Source: MAG-120802 sp049430265
GTDB lineage: Bacteria > Actinomycetota > Actinomycetes > Nanopelagicales > Nanopelagicaceae
Direction: 5' to 3'
Assembly: GCA_049430265.1 (NCBI GenBank)
Contig: JBMTBW010000005.1
Coordinates: forward strand, 1-42,303
Length of the DNA: 42,303 nucleotides
A program made the translations under genes and the position numbers. Below the pieces are notes generated by a model. It saw only the letters and a program-made list of their open reading frames with translations. It was not told where the DNA came from and made no database searches. Below are positions 7,317-16,380 of the stretch, in pieces (within the stretch, counting starts at the first letter, position 1; every line of letters starts with the position of its first letter).

Positions 7317-10300
7317 TCACTTTCCTAAGGGGCGCTCAAGGAGAGTTTTGGCTAACTCAACCGCCCAATCAATGAGAGAAGTATCCCCTATTTCTTCCGC
7401 CTCTGATACCCAGGCAGCAGTTTGCGGACGAGCAATCATCACAACTTGGGTAACCGACTTCACAATTGAGCCAGGATAGAGGCGCTGAATTTTCAACTCT
7501 AACGATTCACTTGGCAGAAGTGGTGCAATTTTTACATAGCGGCCCTGCACTGCAAAGTCTTGAATCTTTCGCTCCTTTAAGTACGTGCGTAGTCGAGCGA
7601 TGCGCAGTAAATTCTCGGCCTCTTTAGGAAGAGCACCAAAGCGATCACTTAACTCCTCACCAATCTTTGTGATCTCATCCTCATCCTTTGTATCTGCAAG
7701 TCTTCGATATAGATCAAGACGGAGTCGATCAGATGGAACATATTCAGCAGAGAGATGAGCGGTGACGGGTAATTCAACTTTACAATCAGTTAATTCTTGC
7801 CCGCCATCTATAAATCCTGCTTTGTACTCATTAACAGCATCTCCAACCATGCGCATATATAGATCAAATCCCACATCTGCAATGTGACCAGATTGCTCGC
7901 CGCCAAGAAGATTTCCTGCCCCCCTAATCTCTAAATCTTTAAGAGCTACGCGCATTCCGGCGCCAAGTTCTGTGTTCTGAGCAATTGTGCTCAATCGATC
8001 AAGTGCAACTTCACTCATAGCTCTATCAATTGGATAAAAGAAGTAGGCATAAGCACGCTCTCGTGAGCGTCCAACTCTTCCTCGAAGTTGATGAAGTTGC
8101 GATAGTCCAAAGAGATCTGCGCGCTCAACAATTAGAGTATTAGCATTTGCTACATCTATGCCATTTTCAACAATTGTGGTGCAGACTAAAACATCAAATT
8201 CTCGATTCCAAAAACCTACAACTACCTGCTCTAGATTTGTCTCACTCATCTGCCCGTGGGCGATAGCCACACTTGCCTGAGGCACCAATCTTCTAATCTT
8301 GGCTGCTACATCATCAATTGATTCCACGCGATTATGTATGTAAAAGACTTGGCCATCTCGCAGCAGTTCTCGATGAATCGCTGCTGCTACTTGCTTTTCA
8401 TCATATGCGCCAACATAAGTTAGTACTGGATGGCGCTGCTCTGGTGGAGTTGTTATTGTGGACATTTCGCGAATACCTGTAATGGCCATCTCGAGAGTTC
8501 TAGGAATTGGAGTTGCAGACATAGCCAGAACATCAACACTTGCTCTTAATTTCTTTAACTTCTCTTTATGTTCAACACCAAATCTCTGTTCCTCATCAAC
8601 AATAATCAAACCTAAATCTCTAAAGGCAACATCTTCTGAGAGCAATCTGTGGGTGCCAATGACAATATCTACGCCGCCACTAGCAAGGCCGGCTAGCGTT
8701 TCACTAATCTCCTTACTTGTTGCAAAACGTGATAGAGCTGAAACAGTTATTGGAAATCCGCTATAGCGCTGGGTAAATGTTGCCAGGTGTTGCTGAGCAA
8801 GAAGAGTTGTTGGAACTAAAACTGCCACTTGCTTTGCATCTTGAACTGCTTTGAATGCTGCCCTAATGGCAATCTCCGTCTTTCCATATCCCACATCGCC
8901 ACAGATAATTCGATCCATTGGATAGGGGCGTTGCATATCCTCTTTGACTTCATTAATAGTCACTAATTGATCTGGAGTTTCAACATAGGCAAAGGAGTCC
9001 TCTAGTTCTCGCTGCCACGTGGTGTCAGGTGAGAAAGCAAATCCAGGAGAGCTAGTTCTTGCAGCATAGAGACGAATCAATTCGCCAGCAATTTCTTTAA
9101 CTGCCTTCTTGGCTCGACTTTTAGCTTTGATCCACTCCCCGCCACCAATTCGATGTACTGCTGGAGCTTCACCACCAATGTAGCGCGTGATCTGTTCTAA
9201 AGAATCAGTTGGAACATAGATCCGATCGGCAGGATGGCCTTTTTTTGAAGAGGCATATTCAATTACCAAATACTCCCTAGAAATTCCTGCGACATCCCGC
9301 TGAACTAATTCAAGATATCTGCCAACGCCGTGTTGTTCGTGAACCACATAATCACCGCTCTTTAGCTCGAGAGGATCAATGCTTGCCTTTCTCTTGGATG
9401 GCATCCGTGAAGTTGCTGCGCGCAGGTCTTTATTTCCAGTGATATCAGCTTCAGTAAGAAAGACAATCTTTTGTTCTTGATCAATAAATCCATGTCGAAT
9501 TACGGTAGATGTTAAATACAACTTATCTAGCGATAGATCTGGGCTTAACTTTTCAACTATGGCAACTGCAATATCGCCATCTGCAAATATGTCTCGATAA
9601 CGCTCAAGAATGCCAATACCTTCCAAGGAGATCACCACTAAAAATCCTTGGCTAATCCATGTTTTAACTTGCTGGATAAGCTTTTCAAAATTATTTTTAA
9701 ATGGCTCCACTACGATAAATTGATTGATTTGTAAATCTTCGGGAGTGCCGTATGAGTTGATATAACGCCAGATAATTCCATTTTCTGTGGCGTATGAAGT
9801 GACTTCACTTAATTCTAAAAATCCACCAGTAGATAGCTCCTGGCGAAGCGGTGTGTTAAATCTTTCATTCTCTCCTTGAGCTAGGGCAGCGTTAGACCAC
9901 GCAGCTTCAAGAAACTCTGCATTAGTGCTAATTAAGTCTCTAACTCGTAGAGCAATTCGCTCTTGCTCAAGACTTATTACTTCATAGCCTTTAGGAAGGA
10001 GTTCAAGTAGCGGCACCAACTTCTTAGATAAGACTGAAAGTAATGATTCAAGGCCTTGGCTATAAATTCCCTCTGCAGCCCTGTTACAGATTTCACTTAT
10101 CTCTGGATATTTTCCTGCTAATTTTCGAGCCCGTTCTGCCACCTCTGGAGTAAGGATCAACTCTCTACAAGGAATTAGGTTAAGGATTCCTTCCGCTAAT
10201 GCAAAGGTTCGTTGATCGCTAACTTCAAAATACTTGATCTCCTCTATCTCATCGCCAAAGAATTCAATTCGAACTGGGTGGTCTGCAAGTGGCGGGAATA

Positions 10301-10811
10301 GATCAATGATTCCGCCTCTTACTGCAAAGTCTCCGCGCCGCTCCACCATATCCACACGGTTATAGGCGCGATGGGTCAATTCTTGAATCAACTCTGAAAA
10401 GTTCTGTTGCCTGCCGCTTTGAATACTTAACATCGGCATTTCAATTATTTCTTGATTAATAGGTTGTAGTAGTGCCCTTGCAGTTGTTACTACAACTCTG
10501 GTTTTATCTAGATTTATAAGAGTATCTATTCGCCTTGCCACAGTATCGCTATTAGGACTTAAGCGTTCATGAGGCAAACTTTCCCAAGCTGGAAATTCTG
10601 CTACCTGATCTACTAACTCTGATAATTGCAGGGCAATCTCTGATGCCCTAGAGCTTGAATGAGTGATTACTAACTGCGGAGCTTTTTTACTTCTTTCAGC
10701 AATTAAGAATGGAAGAGCTGGTGCTGGAGCGATTACTGCAACTTCACTCTGCTCCAAGGCAAGCTCTGTTGTTTCAGATAGCGAGATAAAGCCCGCTAGC
10801 TTTCCACTCAC
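7317..10811 (-). CDS. mfd: Transcription-repair coupling factor
   Basis: About 1164 residues. Mfd removes stalled RNA polymerase and recruits UvrA to lesions. Domains in order: the UvrB-homology module (to ~residue 330), the RNAP-interacting CarD-like domain around DYVVHEQHGVGRY (~490), the translocase with Walker A GDVGYGKTE (~635) and the DEEQ box IIVDEEQRFG (~740), the motif QLRGRVGRSRERAYAY, and the C-terminal TRCF domain. I chose the GTG at 10811 because a good Shine-Dalgarno site (GAGGGAG, 10827-10821) lies 9 nt before it. A TTG at 10847 would add 12 residues and has no clear ribosome site. It is divergent from PEPC. Confidence 0.95.
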   Translation of the reverse strand: MSGKLAGFISLSETTELALEQSEVAVIAPAPALPFLIAERSKKAPQLVITHSSSRASEIALQLSELVDQVAEFPAWESLPHERLSPNSDTVARRIDTLINLDKTRVVVTTARALLQPINQEIIEMPMLSIQSGRQQNFSELIQELTHRAYNRVDMVERRGDFAVRGGIIDLFPPLADHPVRIEFFGDEIEEIKYFEVSDQRTFALAEGILNLIPCRELILTPEVAERARKLAGKYPEISEICNRAAEGIYSQGLESLLSVLSKKLVPLLELLPKGYEVISLEQERIALRVRDLISTNAEFLEAAWSNAALAQGENERFNTPLRQELSTGGFLELSEVTSYATENGIIWRYINSYGTPEDLQINQFIVVEPFKNNFEKLIQQVKTWISQGFLVVISLEGIGILERYRDIFADGDIAVAIVEKLSPDLSLDKLYLTSTVIRHGFIDQEQKIVFLTEADITGNKDLRAATSRMPSKRKASIDPLELKSGDYVVHEQHGVGRYLELVQRDVAGISREYLVIEYASSKKGHPADRIYVPTDSLEQITRYIGGEAPAVHRIGGGEWIKAKSRAKKAVKEIAGELIRLYAARTSSPGFAFSPDTTWQRELEDSFAYVETPDQLVTINEVKEDMQRPYPMDRIICGDVGYGKTEIAIRAAFKAVQDAKQVAVLVPTTLLAQQHLATFTQRYSGFPITVSALSRFATSKEISETLAGLASGGVDIVIGTHRLLSEDVAFRDLGLIIVDEEQRFGVEHKEKLKKLRASVDVLAMSATPIPRTLEMAITGIREMSTITTPPEQRHPVLTYVGAYDEKQVAAAIHRELLRDGQVFYIHNRVESIDDVAAKIRRLVPQASVAIAHGQMSETNLEQVVVGFWNREFDVLVCTTIVENGIDVANANTLIVERADLFGLSQLHQLRGRVGRSRERAYAYFFYPIDRAMSEVALDRLSTIAQNTELGAGMRVALKDLEIRGAGNLLGGEQSGHIADVGFDLYMRMVGDAVNEYKAGFIDGGQELTDCKVELPVTAHLSAEYVPSDRLRLDLYRRLADTKDEDEITKIGEELSDRFGALPKEAENLLRIARLRTYLKERKIQDFAVQGRYVKIAPLLPSESLELKIQRLYPGSIVKSVTQVVMIARPQTAAWVSEAEEIGDTSLIDWAVELAKTLLERPLGK

Positions 10812-10820
10812 TTTGATTTG

Positions 10821-10827
10821 CTCCCTC
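10821..10827 (-). promoter_or_regulatory. Shine-Dalgarno site deciding the mfd start
   Basis: GAGGGAG on the minus strand, 9 nt before GTG 10811. It favours this start over the TTG at 10847. Confidence 0.55.
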
Positions 10828-10938
10828 TTCTCTTGAATTACGCTCAACGCCGATTAGCCCCGATTTCATAGAGGGCAGGGGTGCTGCTTCCAAGATGAAA
10901 GGGGCTTATCTGTAAAACGCGGCGTAATTCTATCGTGC

Positions 10939-10944
10939 CATTAT
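10939..10944 (+). promoter_or_regulatory. Possible -10 box of ppc (leaderless)
   Basis: CATTAT lies exactly at -12 to -7 from the GTG at 10951, and no Shine-Dalgarno site is visible. It fits the A-11/T-7 pattern seen before other starts in this window, though the first base is not T. The gap 10812-10950 otherwise shows no gene. Confidence 0.4.
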
Positions 10945-10950
10945 TAGCCC

Positions 10951-13641
10951 GTGTCCGTGCCTACTTCTGCCGAAGAAAATCTCTCACTTAGAAGTGATGT
11001 CCGCCGTTTAGGCGATCTTTTAGGCCAATCTCTAGCTCGCCAAGATGGTCAAGAGCTTCTTGATTTAGTGGAGCTGGTTAGAAAGTCAGTGCGCGAAGGC
11101 GGAGGCGAAGATCTCCTTCAATCAATATCGGCAGATCAATCAGTGAAATTAGTAAGGGCATTTAATGTCTACTTCAATTTAGCAAATGTTGCTGAACAAG
11201 TTCACCGCTCAAGAATTCTGGCAAGAGAGCGTATTAAAGGTGGCTCCTGGTTAAGTAGGGCTGTCGATAATATTTTGGCTGCCGGTAAGAGCTCTGAAGG
11301 CTTTACCAGTCAAGATATTGAAAAGTGGTTGAAGAATTTTCAAGTTCGACCAGTATTTACAGCGCACCCAACTGAAGCTGCTCGTCGTTCAGTACTTGGA
11401 AAACTCTCGACTATCTCTGAGTTATTAGATAAAAGTGATAGCCCAACTCGTGACCGACGTCTTGCTGAATCAGTAGATCTTCTCTGGCAAACCGATGAGT
11501 TAAGACTTGGAAGACCAGAGCCACTTGATGAGGCAATTAATGCTCTCTACTATCTTGATGATCTCTTCCGACTAACAATTCCTGAAGTTCTTGAAGACTT
11601 CTCTCGGGAAATATCAAGGCTTGGAATAACAGTTTCGCCAAGAGATTCAGTTCTAAAATTCGGTTCTTGGATTGGCGGAGATCGAGACGGTAATCCAAAC
11701 ATAACTCCTGAGGTCACCAAAGATGCAATTGTGCTCCAGATGGGCCATGCGATAAGAGTTCTAAATGAAGTAATGGATGAACTTCGTCAGGCCTTATCTG
11801 TTTCAACCAAGATTGCTGGAACATCAAAGCAACTACTTGATTCTGTTGCTAAAGATTTAGAGAACCTGCCAGAAATTGAGCCTCGTTTTAGAAGAATAAA
11901 TGTTGAAGAGCCTTACCGACTCAAAGCCACTGCAATTGGTCATCGCTTGCTTTTGACTAGAAGTAGACACCAAAACGGCACTGAGCATCAAGCAGGGCGT
12001 GATTATGCAAATACCAAAGAGCTAATCGATGATTTGATGTTGATGTATGACTCACTAATGCAAAATCGTGGCGAATTAATAGCCAAAGGCTTACTGGAGC
12101 GCACGATACGAACAATCTCAGCATTTGGTCTGACTCACGCAACTATGGACGTTAGAGAGCACTCTCAGGCTCATGCCAATGCGATTCAATCGCTCTTTAG
12201 CCAAACTAGTTATCTCCAACTCTCCCCTGAAGAAAAAGCTGATTTTCTTACCCATGAACTCACCCAAGCTAGGCGAGATAACTCAAAACTTAACGACTTA
12301 GATGGAAAGACTCTTAGAACCTTTGTGGCAATAAAAGAGCTACAAGCACGTTTTGATCCATCAGTAATTGAAACCTACATAGTCTCAATGACAAAAGGCC
12401 ATGAGGATGTCTTAGCTGCGCTATATCTAGCTAAGGAAGCTGGACTTGTAGATATTGAAAGTGGAAAAGCTGATATTGATGTTGCACCACTACTTGAAAC
12501 TGTTGCCGAACTTAGAGCGGCTGGAGATATTTTAGAAAAACTCTTAAGTAATAAAATTTATCGCCAATATGTGAAATTACGCGGCGATATTCAAGAGGTA
12601 ATGCTTGGCTATTCTGATTCAAATAAAGATGCAGGTATTGCTACCAGCCAGTGGGAGATCCATCAAGCGCAGCGAAAACTTAGAGATGTTGCTGGAAAAT
12701 ATGGCGTTAAGTTAAGACTATTTCATGGTCGCGGTGGATCTGTCGGCCGCGGCGGAGGACCAACTTATGACGCCATCATCGCTCTTCCTTGGGGAACTCT
12801 AGATGGACAGATAAAAATGACTGAGCAAGGCGAAGTCATCTCAGATAAGTACGCACTTCCTGCTCTTGCAAGAGAAAATGTTGAATTAACCCTTGCTGCA
12901 GCTCTAGAGGCAACGATACTTAATCGCTCTGCTCGTCAATCTCCAGAAGATCTTGCCAAGTGGAATTCAGCGATGGAATCAATTAGCTCAGCGGCTTTTA
13001 CTAGATATCGCTCGCTAGTTGAAAACCCAGAGCTTGCTAATTATTTTTATCAATCAACTCCTGTTGAACAGTTGGGAAATCTCTTTTTAGGCTCTCGCCC
13101 CTCAAGAAGGCCGGATGCAAGCGCTGATTTATCATCACTTCGAGCAATTCCTTGGGTATTTGGTTGGACTCAATCACGACAGATTGTCCCTGGCTGGTAT
13201 GGAGTGGGAAGTGGCCTTAAGGCCGCTCGTTTAGCAGGCCACTCATCAAGCATGGCAGCCATGCTAAAAGATTGGCATTTCTTTAGAACATTTATAAGCA
13301 ATGTGGAGATGACCATCGCTAAAACCGATTTAGAGATGGCTAGTAAATATGTTTTGGCCTTAGTTGATCCATCACTACATTACTTTTTAGATGACATCAA
13401 GGCAGAGTTTGAATTAACGGTTAATGAGATATTGCTACTAACGGGCAAGAAAAATATTTTGGCCGATCAAGAAATTCTTGCTCAAACTCTTCAAGTTCGT
13501 GATGCCTACCTTGCTCCCCTACATCTACTACAAATTTCGCTGCTAAAGAAAGTCCGTGAGGGAAGTAGTGATCCCTTAAACACTAGGGCTTTACTATTAA
13601 CGATTAATGGAGTGGCTGCAGGACTTAGAAATACTGGTTGA
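10951..13641 (+). CDS. ppc: Phosphoenolpyruvate carboxylase
   Basis: 896 residues, full length. It carboxylates PEP with bicarbonate to oxaloacetate, refilling the TCA cycle. Catalytic features: the histidine motif FTAHPTEAARRSV (~136-148), GSWIGGDRDGNPN (~238-250), the lysine motif LGYSDSNKDAG (~552-562) and the glycine loop FHGRGGSVGRGGGPTYDA (~590-607). The C-terminus ends in NTG, the terminal residues usual in this family. The start is GTG, with a second GTG two codons on. The TGA stop abuts the stop of the convergent pth with no spacer. Confidence 0.97.
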   Translation: MSVPTSAEENLSLRSDVRRLGDLLGQSLARQDGQELLDLVELVRKSVREGGGEDLLQSISADQSVKLVRAFNVYFNLANVAEQVHRSRILARERIKGGSWLSRAVDNILAAGKSSEGFTSQDIEKWLKNFQVRPVFTAHPTEAARRSVLGKLSTISELLDKSDSPTRDRRLAESVDLLWQTDELRLGRPEPLDEAINALYYLDDLFRLTIPEVLEDFSREISRLGITVSPRDSVLKFGSWIGGDRDGNPNITPEVTKDAIVLQMGHAIRVLNEVMDELRQALSVSTKIAGTSKQLLDSVAKDLENLPEIEPRFRRINVEEPYRLKATAIGHRLLLTRSRHQNGTEHQAGRDYANTKELIDDLMLMYDSLMQNRGELIAKGLLERTIRTISAFGLTHATMDVREHSQAHANAIQSLFSQTSYLQLSPEEKADFLTHELTQARRDNSKLNDLDGKTLRTFVAIKELQARFDPSVIETYIVSMTKGHEDVLAALYLAKEAGLVDIESGKADIDVAPLLETVAELRAAGDILEKLLSNKIYRQYVKLRGDIQEVMLGYSDSNKDAGIATSQWEIHQAQRKLRDVAGKYGVKLRLFHGRGGSVGRGGGPTYDAIIALPWGTLDGQIKMTEQGEVISDKYALPALARENVELTLAAALEATILNRSARQSPEDLAKWNSAMESISSAAFTRYRSLVENPELANYFYQSTPVEQLGNLFLGSRPSRRPDASADLSSLRAIPWVFGWTQSRQIVPGWYGVGSGLKAARLAGHSSSMAAMLKDWHFFRTFISNVEMTIAKTDLEMASKYVLALVDPSLHYFLDDIKAEFELTVNEILLLTGKKNILADQEILAQTLQVRDAYLAPLHLLQISLLKKVREGSSDPLNTRALLLTINGVAAGLRNTG

Positions 13642-14259
13642 TTACTTGTTAAAGGAGTTTTGAGCCTTCTCAATTCCTTGCGTAATAAGAAGCTCAACGG
13701 CATCAATACCTCTTTGCAGGAATAGATCTAAATCTTTTCGCTCAGCAGATGAGAATGGCTTTAAAACATAATCAGCTGGATCTTGCTCGCCGATTGGCCG
13801 GCCAATACCAAGTCTGATGCGATAGTAATCAGGGCTAGATAGCCCAGAGGTAACGCTCTTAAGGCCATTATGGCCATTATCCCCACCGCCAAATTTAAGT
13901 CGGATAGATTGAAACGGTATATCTAACTCATCGTGAGCGATGATTATGTGATCGCTACTTACCTTAAAGAAGTTAGCAAGAGAGCTTGTTGGACCGCCAG
14001 ATTCATTCATATAGCAGCGAAGCGTTGCTGAAATTAGCAAGACTCGTTGAGCGCCAACTCCAAGGCTAATCTCAGCAATATCTGCACGAGATTTATGAGA
14101 AGAAAACTTAACTCCAGCCTTTTTGGCAGATTCTAATACTAAAGCTGCGCCAATATTATGGCGCGTTTTTTCGTACTCTTTGCCAGGATTACCAAGGCCA
14201 ATTAGAAGCCATCGGTTGGAAGAAGCTCCACCTTTATCCTTGTTTGATCTGCCAAACAT
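13642..14259 (-). CDS. pth: Peptidyl-tRNA hydrolase
   Basis: 205 residues. It releases peptides from prematurely dropped peptidyl-tRNA. Key residues are visible: N24 in IGLGNPGKEYE, the catalytic H34 in TRHNIG, N85 in YMNESGG, D110 in AHDELDIPF, and the NGHNG loop near 131. The ATG at 14259 has no Shine-Dalgarno site but has TAACCT at -12 to -7, so a leaderless transcript starting inside the gap after rplY is likely. The rplY-pth order is conserved in Actinobacteria. The stop abuts that of ppc. Confidence 0.95.
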   Translation of the reverse strand: MFGRSNKDKGGASSNRWLLIGLGNPGKEYEKTRHNIGAALVLESAKKAGVKFSSHKSRADIAEISLGVGAQRVLLISATLRCYMNESGGPTSSLANFFKVSSDHIIIAHDELDIPFQSIRLKFGGGDNGHNGLKSVTSGLSSPDYYRIRLGIGRPIGEQDPADYVLKPFSSAERKDLDLFLQRGIDAVELLITQGIEKAQNSFNK

Positions 14260-14265
14260 GAAGCA

Positions 14266-14271
14266 AGGTTA
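14266..14271 (-). promoter_or_regulatory. -10 box of pth (leaderless)
   Basis: TAACCT at -12 to -7 of the pth ATG matches the actinobacterial TANNNT -10 form and would start transcription at the A of the ATG. Confidence 0.5.
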
Positions 14272-14276
14272 GCCCT

Positions 14277-14921
14277 TTATTTTTCTTTACTCTCCTCAGC
14301 AGGTGCACCTTCAGCAGGAGCAGCAGCAGCGGCCGCAGCTTCACCTTCAGCTGGGGTAGCGGCGACAGGGGCAACTTCTTCAAACGCCACGCGAACCGAT
14401 AGATGGATAACAGTCATCTTTGGATCGCTCTTAAGGATTACACCTTCAGGAAGTGTTACCTCTGAAGCTGTCTTTGAATCTCCTGCCATCAAGCCTTCAA
14501 TATCAAGATCAAGTGATGCTGGAATTGCTGTTACATCGACTTCAACTTCAATGGTGTTATGTACGTGCTCCAAAATACCTTCTGGATCATACTTACCATG
14601 GGTGTGAACTGGCACGTGAACTACAACGCGCTCACCACGACGAACAATAATTAAATCAATGTGTTCCAAAGTTCCTTTAAGAGGATTACGAACGATTGAC
14701 TTGGGAAGCACTAGCTCTTGCTTCTCACCTAAATCAACATTTAGAAGAACGTTAGAGGTCTTTATTGCTACTCCAACTTCGCGTGCTGGAAGAGAGATGT
14801 GTATTGGCTTCTCACCATGTCCATAGATAACTGCTGGAACGCTGCCATCGCGACGGATTCTTCTTGATGCGCCTTTTCCGAATTCACTACGGAGCGCGCC
14901 TTTAATTGAAACTTCAGCCAT
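14277..14921 (-). CDS. rplY: Ribosomal protein L25 (Ctc form)
   Basis: 214 residues. An N-terminal L25 domain that binds 5S rRNA (GKGASRRIRRDGSVPAVIYG, residues ~16-35) is followed by the all-beta Ctc/TL5 domain and an alanine/glutamate-rich tail from about residue 185. This is the long form found in most bacteria outside the gamma-proteobacteria. The ATG has a Shine-Dalgarno site (GAAAGG, 7 nt away). Upstream, at 14944-14956, a 5-bp hairpin with a 3-base loop (GGGGGAATCCCCC on this strand) sits in the leader. Confidence 0.95.
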   Translation of the reverse strand: MAEVSIKGALRSEFGKGASRRIRRDGSVPAVIYGHGEKPIHISLPAREVGVAIKTSNVLLNVDLGEKQELVLPKSIVRNPLKGTLEHIDLIIVRRGERVVVHVPVHTHGKYDPEGILEHVHNTIEVEVDVTAIPASLDLDIEGLMAGDSKTASEVTLPEGVILKSDPKMTVIHLSVRVAFEEVAPVAATPAEGEAAAAAAAPAEGAPAEESKEK

Positions 14922-15015
14922 TTTCTTGCCTTTCGTCGATAACGGGGGATTCCCCCTCGCCTTAAGTGATGCGAAGGCTACCTAAAGGCAATTAGAAGCG
15001 CAAAACCGGGCTCAA
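14922..15015 (-). promoter_or_regulatory. rplY leader with a GC-rich hairpin
   Basis: This 94-nt gap lies between the hydrolase gene and rplY. At 14944-14956 it holds GGGGG-AAT-CCCCC on the minus strand, 10 nt before the rplY ribosome site. No T-run follows, so a simple intrinsic terminator is unlikely; a leader structure for the ribosomal protein gene is possible. Confidence 0.35.
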
Positions 15016-16380
15016 CTACCGCCTTAAACGACGAGTAATTCGCCAGATAAGAATTAGCAGAATTACACCTGCTGCCAAATACCATGGTGTGAAAGCTGAT
15101 TTTGCGTGACTATCTAGATCTGGATCGATCGCTCCTGCCATTCTTGGTAATTCGATGGTTGAAACAACTCCGGCATGATCTGAAGGGAAACAAATCTTGC
15201 TCCCGCAATTCCACACTCCGGATCCATCTGGCCATACATTGCCAATTATCTTTGAACTTACTGTGGCATAAACATTTTTAGTGAAAATATAATCTAGACG
15301 ATCTGTAAATCCATATTGATTACCAAGTTGATTAGCAATCTTTGCTCGCTTCTTATCAGGACCATCTAGAAGAGCTGATGCTCCCCAGGTGAAGTAGCGT
15401 GCGTTTTTAGCATCAGGTGAAGCATTCTCAAATCCAGCTTCAATCATTGTCGAGTAGGCGTTGCACTTAGCTCCACCAGAAGTTGGACAAGTGTCACTAA
15501 CAACTGGTTGCTCACCTGGGTTAGGTTCATCAACTCCTCTTGGATCTCGATAATCGGCATTGAAATCTCCAAGAATTATAATTGGCATCTTGGCATCTTT
15601 TAGATCAGCAACTAATTGCTGAGCTTGAATAGCAGAATTTGGAATCTTATTATCATCCCAGATTGATTCAAGATGAGTTGTAATAACCCTAACTACTGAG
15701 TCTTGAACCTTAAAATCAGCCCAGCTATATCCACGGTAGATCTTCATCAATACTGGAACTATGGAATAACTTGCTTCATATTCGCTATTTCCAACTTGGA
15801 TTATCTGAGATTTCACATCGTCTCGCACTAAGAGAGCATCGCCAATAACAAAGCCGCAGGCTGCGCTATCTTGACCAAATATTGGATTAAAAACTTCTGG
15901 ATCAACTACTTTAGTTAGGTAGGGAATAGCACCGATTGAATAGCCTGGATTAAAGGCTTTGACGCCATTAGCAGAGGCTATTGAGTAAGAAAGTCCCGCA
16001 CTCTTTGTAGCAGCTATCAAATCATCAAGGAAGTTATAGATTTCAACTTCTGGGCCAAAGAAATCTTTCTTGCAACGCCAAGAAGTAGCCTCTTGAATCC
16101 CTATTATTTCTGGGCGATCCTGCAGGATTTCATTGGCTAATTTTGGAGCTCTAGCTTTGAAATTTGTCTGCTTCATCTGATCCCACATAAATTGAGCTGC
16201 GGCTGGAAAATTAGGAATCAAGTCAAGTGCCACCCCAACATCTGCGCCAAGATAGATATTTCTTGACATCACTGTTATTCGATAGGGCTCATTTGATTGG
16301 GCAGGTGCAAGTGGAAGTAGAAAGAATGCGCAGAGAAGAAGAGAGAGCCAGCGCAGCCTTGCTCTTTTAAGAATGGCCAT
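15016..16380 (-). CDS. Secreted, membrane-anchored endonuclease/exonuclease/phosphatase-family hydrolase
   Basis: About 454 residues. It has a signal peptide (KRARLRWLSLLLCAFFLLPLA, cleaved near APAQS), an EEP fold, and a C-terminal membrane helix with an arginine-rich end (WYLAAGVILLILIWRITRR). EEP motifs in order are VMSRNIYLG, IIGIQEA, THLES, IILGDFNAD, RLDYIFTKN and PSDHAGVV, which give the Asn, Glu, Asp/Asn and Asp-His active site. The substrate could be nucleic acid, a phospholipid or a phosphoinositide-like ester. I start at the ATG at 16380, overlapping the prs stop by 14 nt, because it gives a clean signal peptide; an ATG 13 codons upstream is less likely. It may serve outside-the-cell phosphate salvage, which is an inference. 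Confidence 0.82.
   Translation of the reverse strand: MAILKRARLRWLSLLLCAFFLLPLAPAQSNEPYRITVMSRNIYLGADVGVALDLIPNFPAAAQFMWDQMKQTNFKARAPKLANEILQDRPEIIGIQEATSWRCKKDFFGPEVEIYNFLDDLIAATKSAGLSYSIASANGVKAFNPGYSIGAIPYLTKVVDPEVFNPIFGQDSAACGFVIGDALLVRDDVKSQIIQVGNSEYEASYSIVPVLMKIYRGYSWADFKVQDSVVRVITTHLESIWDDNKIPNSAIQAQQLVADLKDAKMPIIILGDFNADYRDPRGVDEPNPGEQPVVSDTCPTSGGAKCNAYSTMIEAGFENASPDAKNARYFTWGASALLDGPDKKRAKIANQLGNQYGFTDRLDYIFTKNVYATVSSKIIGNVWPDGSGVWNCGSKICFPSDHAGVVSTIELPRMAGAIDPDLDSHAKSAFTPWYLAAGVILLILIWRITRRLRR

Noticed and set aside
10812..10847. TTG start for mfd adding 12 residues
   Set aside because: No ribosome site precedes the TTG, whereas GAGGGAG precedes the GTG at 10811. Not excluded.
10853..10950. 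Direct repeat ATTAGCCC at 10853-10860 and 10943-10950, near the starts of mfd and ppc
   Set aside because: Only eight bases, on the same strand although the genes diverge; chance is a fair explanation.
13652..13680. Imperfect hairpin just after the ppc stop, inside pth
   Set aside because: It has bulges and no T-run, so a terminator call is not supported.
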